Positions 35,024-44,084 of a stretch of 64,000 bases of DNA are shown here, in pieces. The notes below the pieces were generated by a model that saw nothing but the letters and a program-made list of their open reading frames with translations, was not told the origin of the DNA and made no database searches. The DNA is from Saccharibacillus sp. CPCC 101409. Lineage in GTDB: Bacteria > Bacillota > Bacilli > Paenibacillales > Paenibacillaceae. Position 1 is the stretch's first letter. Every line of letters begins with the position of its first letter. Both the position numbers and the translations under genes were made by a program. The stretch lies in the NCBI RefSeq assembly GCF_030518235.1, contig NZ_JAULSA010000003.1, positions 434,001-498,000 on the forward strand, written 5' to 3'.

Positions 35024-36583
35024 ATGGAATACTCCGAACATGTGAATGTTTGCTTGTCCAAGCTGCCTCCGACGGCCAAAGAACTGCTGGCTCTGGCAGC
35101 GGCGGCCGTGAATGCGGAAACGCTTTTCGTCGCCAAACAGACGGAAACGGAACGGTACACGCTGGTTTCGTGGGGCGAAGAACGGGAGGGCATACGCAGC
35201 GGGCGGGCGCTCAGGCTGCCGTCCGAAAGCGCAGAAAGCCGCCTGATAACCGTCGAACTGCCTTTTACCTGCGGCAGGCAGCACGGCGTCCTGGGCGCTC
35301 TGCGCGCCGGGAAGCCTTTCGGCGAGGCGGAGCGAACCGCGCTGGAACGTGCGGCTTCCCTGTTCGCGAGTCTGGTGGAATCCGAGCATCGCGAATCGAT
35401 CCGCAAACGCGAGGAAGTCCTGCTCCAGAGCCGCAAGAACGCGCAGCTGGCAGCGCAGAATACGGGCGAGCTGCTGGCGATGATGGGGCACGAGATCCGG
35501 ACGCCGATGAACGGCATCGTCGCCATGTCGCAGCTGCTCAAAGAAACCGAGCTGAACGACGAGCAGCGGAATTACCTGCAAATTATCGAGGACAGCCAGC
35601 AGTCCATGCTGGAGCTGGTCGGCAGCATTCTCGATTACGGCAAACTGGAAGCCCGCCAGGTCAAGCTGGAACCCGAGCCGATGGATCTGATCGGGGCGCT
35701 CGAAGATACCGCCTACCAATTCGCGGCCAAAGCGGCGCAGCGGCCCGAGCTCGAATTGACGCTGAACCTGGATCTCGATCCCGAATTGACCCTGATCGGC
35801 GACGTGCGCAAGATCCGTCAGGTGCTCGGCAATCTGGTCAGCAACGCGATCAAATTTACGGCCGCCGGCGAAGTGCGGATCGCCGCGCGGCGGCTCGAAG
35901 GCGACGAGCCCGACCGGGCCTGGATCGAATTCCGCGTCAGCGATACCGGCATCGGCTTGTCCGAAGCGGGCATCAAGCAGCTGTTTCGCGACTACTCTCA
36001 GGTGCATCGGCCGGAAGAAGGCGATTACGGCGGCACCGGCCTGGGCCTGTCGATCAGCAAGAAGCTGGTCGATCTGATGGGCGGCCGGATCTGGGCGGAA
36101 GGCCGCAAAGGACAGGGGACGAGAATGACGTTCGTGCTGCCGCTGAAGATCGGGCGGGAAGCGAAAACCGGCGGAACGTCCGGAACGCCCGAAACCGAGC
36201 TGCGCGGCAAACGCCTGCTGATTGCCGCGGGCGGTCCCGGCACGCGCCGCGCGCTGTCTCTGCTGACCGAGCGCTGGGGGCTTGAAGTCCAGGCGGTATC
36301 CAGCGGCGCGGAAGCGATCGACGCGATCGTCCGGCGGAAGCCGTTCGATCTCGTACTGAGCGAATGGGACATCGAGGAAGAAGCGTCGCGGCTTGCGCGG
36401 ACGGGGGAGGCCGGCCGGGAACCGGCGCCGCTGCTTCTGCTGCTGCCGTTCACGCACACGGAAAGCACCTCCAGACGAGGCCGCTCCTCCGCCCTCACGC
36501 TGACCAAGCCGGTCCGACAGAGCAGTTTGCTGTACGCGCTGCGAACCGCCTGCAATCTGCCCGCCGACCAGCACGCGAAGTGA
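35024..36583 (+). CDS. Cytosolic hybrid histidine kinase with degenerate receiver domain
   Basis: Protein of 519 residues without membrane helices. A GAF-like sensor (about 15-120) is followed by HisKA with phospho-accepting His156 in MMGHEIRTPMNGIV. The HATPase domain shows N-box NLVSNAIKF, G1 DTGIGLS and G2 GGTGLGLSIS. The C-terminal domain (about 395-515) has receiver length and keeps the KP of the conserved lysine motif (LTLTKPVRQ). However, the acidic pair is replaced (LLIAAGGPGTR) and the phospho-Asp position reads LVLSEWD, so it probably cannot be phosphorylated. No response regulator gene is adjacent. Confidence 0.88.
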   Translation: MEYSEHVNVCLSKLPPTAKELLALAAAAVNAETLFVAKQTETERYTLVSWGEEREGIRSGRALRLPSESAESRLITVELPFTCGRQHGVLGALRAGKPFGEAERTALERAASLFASLVESEHRESIRKREEVLLQSRKNAQLAAQNTGELLAMMGHEIRTPMNGIVAMSQLLKETELNDEQRNYLQIIEDSQQSMLELVGSILDYGKLEARQVKLEPEPMDLIGALEDTAYQFAAKAAQRPELELTLNLDLDPELTLIGDVRKIRQVLGNLVSNAIKFTAAGEVRIAARRLEGDEPDRAWIEFRVSDTGIGLSEAGIKQLFRDYSQVHRPEEGDYGGTGLGLSISKKLVDLMGGRIWAEGRKGQGTRMTFVLPLKIGREAKTGGTSGTPETELRGKRLLIAAGGPGTRRALSLLTERWGLEVQAVSSGAEAIDAIVRRKPFDLVLSEWDIEEEASRLARTGEAGREPAPLLLLLPFTHTESTSRRGRSSALTLTKPVRQSSLLYALRTACNLPADQHAK

Positions 36584-36728
36584 AAGGCGGAATTCAAAGG
36601 GTCGATCGCGCGAAAAGGCGGAAATCCGCAGCGAATCCTGCCCGGCTCCGCGGCCGCCAAAAGTCTCGCCGTGATATTTGGCGGGCGCGGGCAGCGCAGT
36701 TCCGATATAGGCCGCCGCATCGTTTTTT

Positions 36729-36917
36729 GAAATAAGCGCGCAGGTACATCTATTTCGTTCAAACTGCGGCTTTATTTTAAAATAAGCGCACACGTACACT
36801 TATTTTGCGGAAAAAGCTCCATAAAGACGCCGAAGCGATGAATTAGATGTACGTGCGCAGCTGTTTGTTCGAAAAGCGGAAATGCATCGAAAATAAGTGC
36901 ATATACGCCGTTATTTA
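36729..36917. repeat. Intergenic four-unit palindromic element, family C
   Basis: Units of the form AAATAAG-NGC-...-GTACA-...-TTATTT start near 36730, 36780, 36840 and 36891 (steps about 50, 60 and 51 bp). Units 1-2 are in one orientation and 3-4 in the other. Sequence unrelated to families A and B but the same spacing. No gene is seen between the kinase and the HNH gene. Confidence 0.8.
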
Positions 36918-36955
36918 TAAGCAGAATGGATGGCCGTGCAAAAAGAAGACCGTGC

Positions 36956-37009
36956 AAAAAAAGGACCGTGCCGAGAGCCGCGAGAGCGGGAAGGCGACGG
37001 TCCTTTTTT
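36956..37009 (-). terminator. Terminator of the HNH gene
   Basis: A perfect stem of about 13 bp (AAAAAAGGACCGT ending 36969, with 36997-37009), flanked by A and T runs. Lies beyond the stop at 37172 on the minus strand. Confidence 0.8.
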
Positions 37010-37171
37010 GATGAAGCGGGGTGCAAAAGAGTCCGGGCGTGTTAAAAGCCGCTCGGGTTCGGGCATGCGCCGATCGCTGCCGGCCGTTCAGCGGCTTCTG
37101 TTTGTGCCCGTTTCGGCCGCGAGATGTCCGGGTCGGGCGTCGGGATGGCGCGGACGCGCATCGCAGGCGCG

Positions 37172-38911
37172 CTAAGGCGCGGCGTGTCCGGCCGGATTGC
37201 CGGCCTGCGCGTCTTCCGCGTCCGGCGGGAACGGTTCGGCGTCCTCCATGAATTCGTCGAGGTCGCGGTCCGCTTTGTTCTGGTTGCAGAGCATGCAGGC
37301 GCAGACGCAGTTCAGCGGCGTCGTATGGCCGCCTTTGGCGCGCGGCAGCAGATGGTCGATCGTATCGCCGTATTCGCCGCAGAAGTGGCAGGTATACCGG
37401 TCGCGCTCCAGGATATAGCGCCGGAACGAACGATTTGTATACAGGCGCCGGATCGTAAAGCGGTTCACCACGACCGCCGCGTGTTCGCGCACCAGGCAGC
37501 GCGCCATCTCCAGATCGGTATCCTGCTGCCAGCGCCGGCCTTTGTCCGTGCGTCCGCGCATGCGGATCGTTCCCTGTCGCGTGGGCTTCAGCTCCGCTTC
37601 GCGCGTCGGCGCAAGCAGCGCCGACGCCGGCGGCTCGGGCGGCGGCCGTCTGACCCGCCGCTTGGGCGCCGCCGGTTCGACGGCCTCGGCCTCCGGCGAA
37701 AGCGCCGGAGGCCGCCCGCCCGCAGGCGGCGCCCCGGCGGCGTCCGGGCCGTCCCCGGCCGCCCCGCGCCGCTGCTTGCGGCAGTCGCGGCAGGCTCCGC
37801 GCCGCGACTCCGCGCCGGACTTCTTGCCCGTCCGGCGCAGAAAGTCCGTCAGCGGCTTCGCTTCGCCGCAGTACTGGCAGACCTTGACGCCGCCGCGGGC
37901 AGCGGCGTCCGGCCCCGGCTCGCCCGCGCTGCGCCCGGCGGGCGGCGCTTCCGCGGCAGCCGCTTCGCGCAGGCTGCCGGCTTTGCTCGCGGCAGCCTCG
38001 CGCGAGCTTCCGGCCTCGTCCGCCGGCACAGGCGGAGCCGGCGCGTCAGCGGCTCCGGTCGCGACGGAGACCGCGCCCTGCGGCTTTTTCTTGCGCCGCC
38101 GGCCGCGTTTGCGGCCGGCGGGCGCTTCGCCCGGCGCCCCGGCAGCCGCGCCGGGCGTGTCCAAACCGGCAGCGGCTTCATCCTGCGCCGCCGGCATTCC
38201 GTCTTCGCGTCCGACCTCTGCCGCATCTGCGCCGCCGGAAGTCCCCGTACTTTCTTCGCCGGGGCCTTCCCGCTCCCCCCGGCGCCGTTCGCCTGCGCCG
38301 AGCGGCGCGGCTTCTTGACTTTCCGCCGTCCGTCCGGCTTTCATATAGACTTCCGCGTCCAGCGCCGCTTGGTCCTCAAGCGCCTCGGCCGTATACGCTT
38401 CGCTCCCGCGCGGTTCCGCCGCCGCGCCGCCGGCTCCGCCGATCACGCTCCCCGGCGCTTTGACCGCGCCCTGGGCGGCCCTGCCGCCGCGTCCGCGCTT
38501 GCCGCGGCTCCGTTTGCGCGGGCCGGCCGGCTGCGCGGCCGCCGCTTCTTCGGATCGCGGCCCGCCTGGAATCGCTTCGCCGCCTGTATCGCCCTGCCGC
38601 GTTCCGGACGGCGCGAAGCCCTCCGCTTCTTCTTCCGCGCCTGCCGCGTTCGCTTCGCCCGCCGCGCCTGCGGCGGAACCCGCCGATTTGGCGCTTCCGC
38701 GCTTGCCGCGTCTGCGCCGCCGGGCGGCTTTGGGCTTCGCGCCTTCGGCAGAACCCTCGCGTTCGCCGGCAGCCGCCGGCTCGATCGGTTCTCGTTCTTC
38801 GGTCCGCGTCGTCTCCGTTTGCTGCTCATTCGTCCGCGCGGAATCCTGCGGCGGGTTCGCCGGAAGATCCGCTGCGGCCGCGCGACTTTGTTTGCTTCGT
38901 TTGCGGCCCAT
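37172..38911 (-). CDS. HNH nuclease-domain protein with long basic/low-complexity N-terminus
   Basis: Protein of 579 residues. The C-terminal 120 residues form an HNH/McrA-type domain (FRRYILERDRYTCHFCGEYG, DTIDHLLPRAKGG, CACMLCNQNKADRDL) with paired CxxC zinc ligands. A second zinc-finger-like element (CQYCGEAKPLTDF to CRDC) sits near residues 355-385. The first 350 residues are Ala/Gly/Glu-rich, apparently disordered, with repeated Arg/Lys clusters (ARRRRRGKRG, RKRSRGKRGRGGR, RKRGRRRKKK). Typical HNH proteins of this group are under 200 residues. The ATG at 38911 has AGGAGG 8 bases upstream; it lies 60 bp after the potassium-channel gene on the same strand. Confidence 0.82.
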   Translation of the reverse strand: MGRKRSKQSRAAAADLPANPPQDSARTNEQQTETTRTEEREPIEPAAAGEREGSAEGAKPKAARRRRRGKRGSAKSAGSAAGAAGEANAAGAEEEAEGFAPSGTRQGDTGGEAIPGGPRSEEAAAAQPAGPRKRSRGKRGRGGRAAQGAVKAPGSVIGGAGGAAAEPRGSEAYTAEALEDQAALDAEVYMKAGRTAESQEAAPLGAGERRRGEREGPGEESTGTSGGADAAEVGREDGMPAAQDEAAAGLDTPGAAAGAPGEAPAGRKRGRRRKKKPQGAVSVATGAADAPAPPVPADEAGSSREAAASKAGSLREAAAAEAPPAGRSAGEPGPDAAARGGVKVCQYCGEAKPLTDFLRRTGKKSGAESRRGACRDCRKQRRGAAGDGPDAAGAPPAGGRPPALSPEAEAVEPAAPKRRVRRPPPEPPASALLAPTREAELKPTRQGTIRMRGRTDKGRRWQQDTDLEMARCLVREHAAVVVNRFTIRRLYTNRSFRRYILERDRYTCHFCGEYGDTIDHLLPRAKGGHTTPLNCVCACMLCNQNKADRDLDEFMEDAEPFPPDAEDAQAGNPAGHAAP

Positions 38912-38971
38912 CTTGTGTTCCTCCTTTCTTTGCATAAGCGTGTTCAAGTAAACGTATCGGTTCCCGGCCTG

Positions 38972-40336
38972 TTACCCGATCGTGATCTTGCCTTCCGGAT
39001 AGCGGAACGGTTCGTTGTCCATTTTCGGCGTCAGTGTAAAAGCCAGCGTGATCGGACCGAGGCGGCCGACGAACATCAAGGCGGTGATCAGGATCTGGCC
39101 GAACGGCGTCAGTTCCGACGTCAGTCCCATCGAGATGCCCGCCGTCGCGTAAGCGGAAGTCGTTTCGAACAGGATGCCCAGAAACGAGTAATGTTCGGTG
39201 ACCGACAGAATCATGGCCGCGACGACGATCAGCAGGAAGGACAGCAGCGAGAACGTGATCGCTTTATAAACGCGGTCCTGCCCGATCCGGTAACGGAAGA
39301 ACACGATATCCTGTCTGCCGCGGATCATCGATACGACCGCTCCGATCAGGATCGCGAAAGTCGTGACTTTGATGCCGCCGCCCGCCGAGCCCGGCGCCGC
39401 GCCGATAAACATCATAATGACGATAAAGAACTGCGTCGCCTGGCGCATCGCCCCCACGTCGAGCGTCATCATGCCGGCGGAGCGCGACGTGACCGACTGG
39501 AATACCGACGCGAAGAATTTGCCGGAGAAATCCAGCGGTTTCAGCGTGGCCGGATTGGAAAACTCGAAAATAAAAATAACGATCGCCCCGACGACCACCA
39601 GCAGGACGGTCATCGACAGAACGACTTTGCTGTGCAGGGAAAGCTGGCGTTTGCGCGGAAAGTCCAGCAGGTCGGCGATCACGATAAAACCGATGCCGCC
39701 CAGCAGGATCAGCGGCATGGCGATCAGGTTGACGAACGGGTCGTCCACATAGTGGATCAGGCTGCTCGCCTGTCCCTCGATCGCGCCGAACAAATCGAAG
39801 CCCGCATTGTTAAAAATGGAAATGCTGTGGTAAGCGCCGAAGTAAGCCGCCTGCCCGACCGGCATTTCGAAAGCGAACCGGACAAAAAGCATGAGCGCGC
39901 CCGCGGTTTCGATCACGAGCGCATACAGCAGCACTTTGCGGATCAGCCGGACGATGCCTTCGGTCGAACTCTGGCTCAGCGTTTCCTGGAGGATCAGCCG
40001 CTCGCGAAACGTGATGCGGCGGCGGAACACGAGCGCGATCAGCGTCGCCACGGTCATGAAGCCGAGTCCGCCGAGCTGGACCAGCCCGATCAAGACGAGT
40101 TGGCCGAACACGGTCAGGTCGACGCCGGGATTCAGCACGGACAAACCGGTGACGCAGGTGGCCGAAGCGGACATAAACAGCGCGTCGGGGTAGGACATGG
40201 AATGTCCGGACGCCGAAGCGGCGGGCAGGGACAGCAGTCCCGAACCGACCAGGATCATCACCAGGAAGCCGGCGGCCAGCACCTGCGGCGGATTGAGCCG
40301 AAGCAGCGGATTGCGGCTTTTTATAGGTTTAAACAT
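38972..40336 (-). CDS. TrkH/KtrB-family potassium uptake membrane subunit
   Basis: Integral membrane protein of 454 residues, the usual KtrB length. Four pseudo-repeat M1-P-M2 units are visible with the filter-like segments SATCVTGLSV, SIFNNAGFDLFG, SVTSRSAGM and ETTSAYATAGISMG. It works with a cytosolic KtrA/KtrC nucleotide-binding ring, which is not encoded nearby. GAGG precedes the ATG. The HNH gene follows 60 bp downstream and may be co-transcribed. Confidence 0.92.
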   Translation of the reverse strand: MFKPIKSRNPLLRLNPPQVLAAGFLVMILVGSGLLSLPAASASGHSMSYPDALFMSASATCVTGLSVLNPGVDLTVFGQLVLIGLVQLGGLGFMTVATLIALVFRRRITFRERLILQETLSQSSTEGIVRLIRKVLLYALVIETAGALMLFVRFAFEMPVGQAAYFGAYHSISIFNNAGFDLFGAIEGQASSLIHYVDDPFVNLIAMPLILLGGIGFIVIADLLDFPRKRQLSLHSKVVLSMTVLLVVVGAIVIFIFEFSNPATLKPLDFSGKFFASVFQSVTSRSAGMMTLDVGAMRQATQFFIVIMMFIGAAPGSAGGGIKVTTFAILIGAVVSMIRGRQDIVFFRYRIGQDRVYKAITFSLLSFLLIVVAAMILSVTEHYSFLGILFETTSAYATAGISMGLTSELTPFGQILITALMFVGRLGPITLAFTLTPKMDNEPFRYPEGKITIG

Positions 40337-40517
40337 AAGGGTTCTTCCTCGCGTTGTCAGAGATGGGATGTCCGATTCATTGTATTACCGGCCTGTGCCA
40401 AAGTAAAGGCGGATTCGGTGTCTACCCGGTGACGAAGCGCCCGGCTCCGTGCTAAGATGGGAAATCGGAATAATCGTCCGGAAGCGAACGCGCGGCCGGA
40501 CCCGGAAAGGAGACCTT

Positions 40518-41471
40518 ATGCTGACTGTTCGAAGCTTCCTCGATCTGGTGGAGATCCGCACCAAAGTGGCGAGCATGCTGCCTTTTACGCTCGGCACCGT
40601 TTACGCGCTGCTGCGATTCGGCGAATTCCGCCCGCTGCATTTTGCGCTGATGCTGGTCTCGCTGCTGTCGTTCGACCTGGTCGTGACGACGATGAACAAC
40701 TTTTACGATTATCGCAAAGCCGTGCGCACCCACGGATACGGCTACGAGGAGCACAACGCCATCGTCAAACACAAGCTTAACCCCTGGCTGGTGCTGGCGC
40801 TGATCGCGGTGCTGTTCGCCGCGGCGGTGACCGCCGGCATCCTGCTTGTGCGGGAAGCGGGACTGCTCGTGCTGCTGCTCGGCTTTCTTTCGTTCGGCGT
40901 GGGCATCCTGTATTCGTTCGGTCCCGTGCCCATCTCGCGGATGCCGCTCGGCGAACTGTTCTCGGGCCTGTTTATGGGCTTCGTCATCACCTTCGTATCG
41001 GCTTATATCCAGGTCGCGCCCGACCGCATCGCCTCATTGTCTTATATCGGCGGCTCGATCGAAATCCATGTGAACCTGCTCGAAGCGGCGCTGCTGCTGC
41101 TCGTCTCGCTGCCCGCGGTCGCAAGTATCGCCAATATCATGCTCGCCAACAATATTTGCGATATGGAGGAAGATGTCGAGAACAGCCGTTATACGCTGCC
41201 CGTTTATATCGGCCGCAGCAACGCGATCCGGCTGTTCCGGGCGATCTACTACGTTTCTTATCTGGATATCTTCGTCCTGCTGTGGCTTGGCGTGCATCCG
41301 CTGCTGATCCTGCCGGTTCTCGCCACGCTGATTCCGCTCACGCGCCATATCCGCGCGTTCGCCGCGGACCCGTCCAAGCGCCGCACGTTTATCCTGTCGG
41401 TCAAAAATTTCGTGCTGCTGACCGGCGTGCGCGTACTGGTCGTCGCGGCGGCGGCCTGGATCGTGCACTGA
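40518..41471 (+). CDS. menA: 1,4-dihydroxy-2-naphthoate polyprenyltransferase
   Basis: UbiA-superfamily membrane enzyme of 317 residues that attaches the prenyl tail in menaquinone synthesis. Asp-rich motif 1 reads NNFYDYRKAVRTHGYGYEEH and motif 2 reads NICDMEEDVENSRYTLP. About eight or nine membrane segments. The ATG at 40518 has GAAAGGAG about 6 bases upstream. It stands alone, outside any men operon. Confidence 0.88.
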   Translation: MLTVRSFLDLVEIRTKVASMLPFTLGTVYALLRFGEFRPLHFALMLVSLLSFDLVVTTMNNFYDYRKAVRTHGYGYEEHNAIVKHKLNPWLVLALIAVLFAAAVTAGILLVREAGLLVLLLGFLSFGVGILYSFGPVPISRMPLGELFSGLFMGFVITFVSAYIQVAPDRIASLSYIGGSIEIHVNLLEAALLLLVSLPAVASIANIMLANNICDMEEDVENSRYTLPVYIGRSNAIRLFRAIYYVSYLDIFVLLWLGVHPLLILPVLATLIPLTRHIRAFAADPSKRRTFILSVKNFVLLTGVRVLVVAAAAWIVH

Positions 41472-41500
41472 ACGAGCGCCAATCGTCGCCAAAAAACAAA

Positions 41501-41536
41501 AACCGCCCTCTCCGGCAAGCGGATAGGGCGGTCTTT
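41501..41536. terminator. Terminator between menA and the convergent hydrolase gene
   Basis: ACCGCCCT/AGGGCGGT stem (41502-41509 with 41525-41532), with an A run before and a T-rich run after, so it can act in both directions. Confidence 0.75.
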
Positions 41537-41605
41537 CTGCTTTCCGGACAAGCGAAAAGGCTTGATGCGGCGCGGGTTTGCGCGTATCCGCTTATCGTGC
41601 GGGAC

Positions 41606-42412
41606 TTAACGCAGGAACGCCAGAATTTCTTCGTTGAAGCGCTCCGGCTCGTCCATCATGACGGCGTGTCCGCTTTTCTCGAACGGGACGACGTGCGAAG
41701 TCGCGATGCCGGCGTTCATGGCCTGGGCCAGGCCGAACGGACAGATCTTGTCTTTCTCGCCGTGGAAGATCGCCGTCGGAACGGTGATCTGGGCCAGATC
41801 GCCGCGCAGGTCTTCGTCGCGCAGCATTTCGGCGGCGCGCAGCGTACCGACCGCGGAAGCCTGGAAGGCCACCATTTCGACCCAGGCGAACGATGAGACG
41901 CTAGGCGTTTTGTGCGTCAGCTTTTTGCCGAACGCCGTAATCATCTTCGGACGGTCTTCCAGCGTCGGCTGGATGATCTGCTCGTTGATTTCTTCCGGCG
42001 TCATCGCGTCCGGCACGCCGTCGCGCACCGTGAAGCTCGGAGCGGCCGCGCCGATCAGCAGCAGCTTCGAGATGCCGTGTCCCTGGTGGCGGGCCGCGTA
42101 GCGCACCGCCGTGGCGCCGCCCATCGAGAAGCCGACCAGCACCGCGTCCTGCACGCCCAGCGCGTCGATAACGGCGCGAACGTCGTCGGCGTAGCGGTCG
42201 TAGTTGTAGCCTTCCCACGGCGCGTCGGATTTGCCGAAACCGCGGGCGTCGATGCCGATGCAGCGGAAGCCCAGCGCCGGAAGGCGCATGTACTGATATT
42301 CGAACATCCGCGAGTCGAGCGGCCATCCGTGCAGGAATACCACCGGCCGCCCCTGGCCGACATCTTCGACGTAAACATTAACTCCCGGTTCTACTTCAAC
42401 GTATTTTCCCAT
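41606..42412 (-). CDS. Alpha/beta hydrolase (non-heme haloperoxidase/arylesterase type)
   Basis: Cytoplasmic hydrolase of 268 residues. Oxyanion motif HGWPLDSRMFEYQ, nucleophile elbow GFSMGG, acid Asp in IFHGEKDKICP and His in KSGHAVMMDEPERF. The pattern matches the cofactor-free chloroperoxidase/esterase subgroup; natural substrate unknown. The ATG at 42412 has GGAGG 10 bases upstream; the in-frame extension to 42520 is less likely. Confidence 0.88.
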   Translation of the reverse strand: MGKYVEVEPGVNVYVEDVGQGRPVVFLHGWPLDSRMFEYQYMRLPALGFRCIGIDARGFGKSDAPWEGYNYDRYADDVRAVIDALGVQDAVLVGFSMGGATAVRYAARHQGHGISKLLLIGAAAPSFTVRDGVPDAMTPEEINEQIIQPTLEDRPKMITAFGKKLTHKTPSVSSFAWVEMVAFQASAVGTLRAAEMLRDEDLRGDLAQITVPTAIFHGEKDKICPFGLAQAMNAGIATSHVVPFEKSGHAVMMDEPERFNEEILAFLR

Positions 42413-42894
42413 GACTGAAATTCCTCCTCGATGTGTGTTGGATACCCGGTACTTATTTATTGCGGCGGCCGGATTGGACCGAGCCGCGTGTTTCCGATAT
42501 TTCCGCATACGTTCGATCAAGGGCCGCTGCCGCGCCGCCGGAATCGGGGGAAGGACTCCGCGGCGAAGGCCGTCGGCCGAACGCTTATTTATTACCCGAA
42601 AACCCGACTTGAATCGCGCACAATTTAAAAATACATAAACTTTCTCCGCTCCCCTTTCCGGGAAGACGGGCCGAAAACGGGGACGGACAAGCGTCCGCGC
42701 GGCCGCCGCGTCGAATATTCGGAGGGCGGATATCGCAAGGGTTTATATTAAACAACCGAATATCGGGTAACAAAGAAGAAAGCGCTTCGAAGCGCAACTT
42801 TATCGGAGCGTCGGAACGTCTATAACCGTGAACGTCCATATTAACGGGCGGCCCCCTCGCGGGAACGCCCTCTTATCTACGGGAGGGAAAAGAT
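42413..42894. other. Divergent intergenic region with a 14-bp palindrome
   Basis: No gene is seen. GCGCTTCGAAGCGC at 42782-42795 is a perfect palindrome. The overlapping AGAAAGCGCTTCGA (42777-42790) is a partial match to a CcpA cre site. GGGAGGG precedes the ATG at 42895. Confidence 0.45.
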
Positions 42895-43842
42895 ATGAAC
42901 GGACAACCCTGGAGCAAAACGACCCTGCTGGGCCTGAGTCTCGCCGTCGCTTTTACCGGCTTCGGACTTGCGGGGACCGGCCCCGCCGCGACGCAAAGCG
43001 TGTCGGCCGCGGCGGCCTCGGGCCAATCGAACGCGTACGACCGTTTCAACGATTATGTGAGCCGGGCGCCGTCGCCTTCGTCGCTGTCGCTGGCGCGCGC
43101 CGTGCTGGTCAACCACGCCAAGACGTTTACCGGGCATCAGGCGACGCTCGCCGTGCTGAAGCTGGAGAACGCGCAGAACGCTTATTTGAATAAAATGACG
43201 GACCGCCTCTGGGAAGAAAAGGTCCAGGACAAAATCATATCGGTGTACGAGCCGGGTATGACGCTGAACCAGGTGCTCGGCAAAGTATCGGGTACCGAAG
43301 CGGCCGTCGTTCTCCAGGACATGCAGGCGATTCATTACAAGCTGGAAACGACGGAAGGCATATTCTATCCGATTATCGATTACAAAGATTACCGCCAGTT
43401 CAAAACGCGCGTCAAAGACGATATCGCTGCGTATATCGATCTGCAATCCGCGGAATCGGAGCAGCCGTCTGCGGCCGACGCGGGGCTGATTATCAGTTGG
43501 GACGAAGCGGCGAAGCGGGCGCTGGACCGGGAAGCGTTTATCGCCAGGCACAAGACGTCGAACCGGATCGAAGACGTGAAGCGGCTGTTCGAAGGTTCCA
43601 AGATGATGGTTTTCTACGGTCTCGACAACACGCCGCTGTTCGAGTACACCACAAAGAAAGTCGATCCGCAGGCGAAAGCCGCTTACAAAAAGCTGCTCGA
43701 CGGCAAAAGCGACGCGGAGATCAAAGCCAGCGGCGTGCTGACCCATATGAAAGGCCTGTTGGACCTGCTGGAGAAAACCGGCGACAAGCAGACTGCTCAA
43801 GTGGAGAATTATGTGAAAAAGAACGTCCCGCTGAACTTCTGA
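42895..43842 (+). CDS. Secreted protein of unknown function
   Basis: Protein of 315 residues with a signal peptide (LLGLSLAVAFTGFGLAG, cleavage likely after an Ala in SVSAAAAS near residue 40). The mature part is mainly helical, polar and Lys-rich (HAKTFTGHQATLAVLKLENA, KAAYKKLLDGKSDAEI). I recognise no domain or catalytic motif. The ATG has GGGAGGG 7 bases upstream. It is monocistronic, with its own terminator. Confidence 0.75.
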   Translation: MNGQPWSKTTLLGLSLAVAFTGFGLAGTGPAATQSVSAAAASGQSNAYDRFNDYVSRAPSPSSLSLARAVLVNHAKTFTGHQATLAVLKLENAQNAYLNKMTDRLWEEKVQDKIISVYEPGMTLNQVLGKVSGTEAAVVLQDMQAIHYKLETTEGIFYPIIDYKDYRQFKTRVKDDIAAYIDLQSAESEQPSAADAGLIISWDEAAKRALDREAFIARHKTSNRIEDVKRLFEGSKMMVFYGLDNTPLFEYTTKKVDPQAKAAYKKLLDGKSDAEIKASGVLTHMKGLLDLLEKTGDKQTAQVENYVKKNVPLNF

Positions 43843-43888
43843 CTTGTCCGCCGCGGCGGGACAGTTTTAAATTTTTTCGCTTCGCCTT

Positions 43889-43914
43889 GCCCGGCGTCCC
43901 GCCGGGCTTTTTTG
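43889..43914 (+). terminator. Terminator of the secreted protein gene
   Basis: GCCCGGC/GCCGGGC stem (43889-43895 with 43901-43907) and six T. Confidence 0.85.
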
Positions 43915-44084
43915 CGTCCCTTTTCCCGAAAGCGGTTTACAACCGAGATTCGCCGCGGCCTTTTCCCGGGTATTGTTAAGCGGACAGGCAAGCGGCGGAC
44001 GCATCGGGGACACGGGCCGATTCGCGTCTCTATTTTCGTCGTCCGTACACAACAGACCTTATAAACTGCGGGGAGGCGCATCAC

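Noticed and set aside
37124-40432. Open frame of 1102 codons on the plus strand across the HNH and potassium channel genes
   Set aside because: It runs antisense through two recognisable genes and has an Arg-rich composition typical of a shadow frame.
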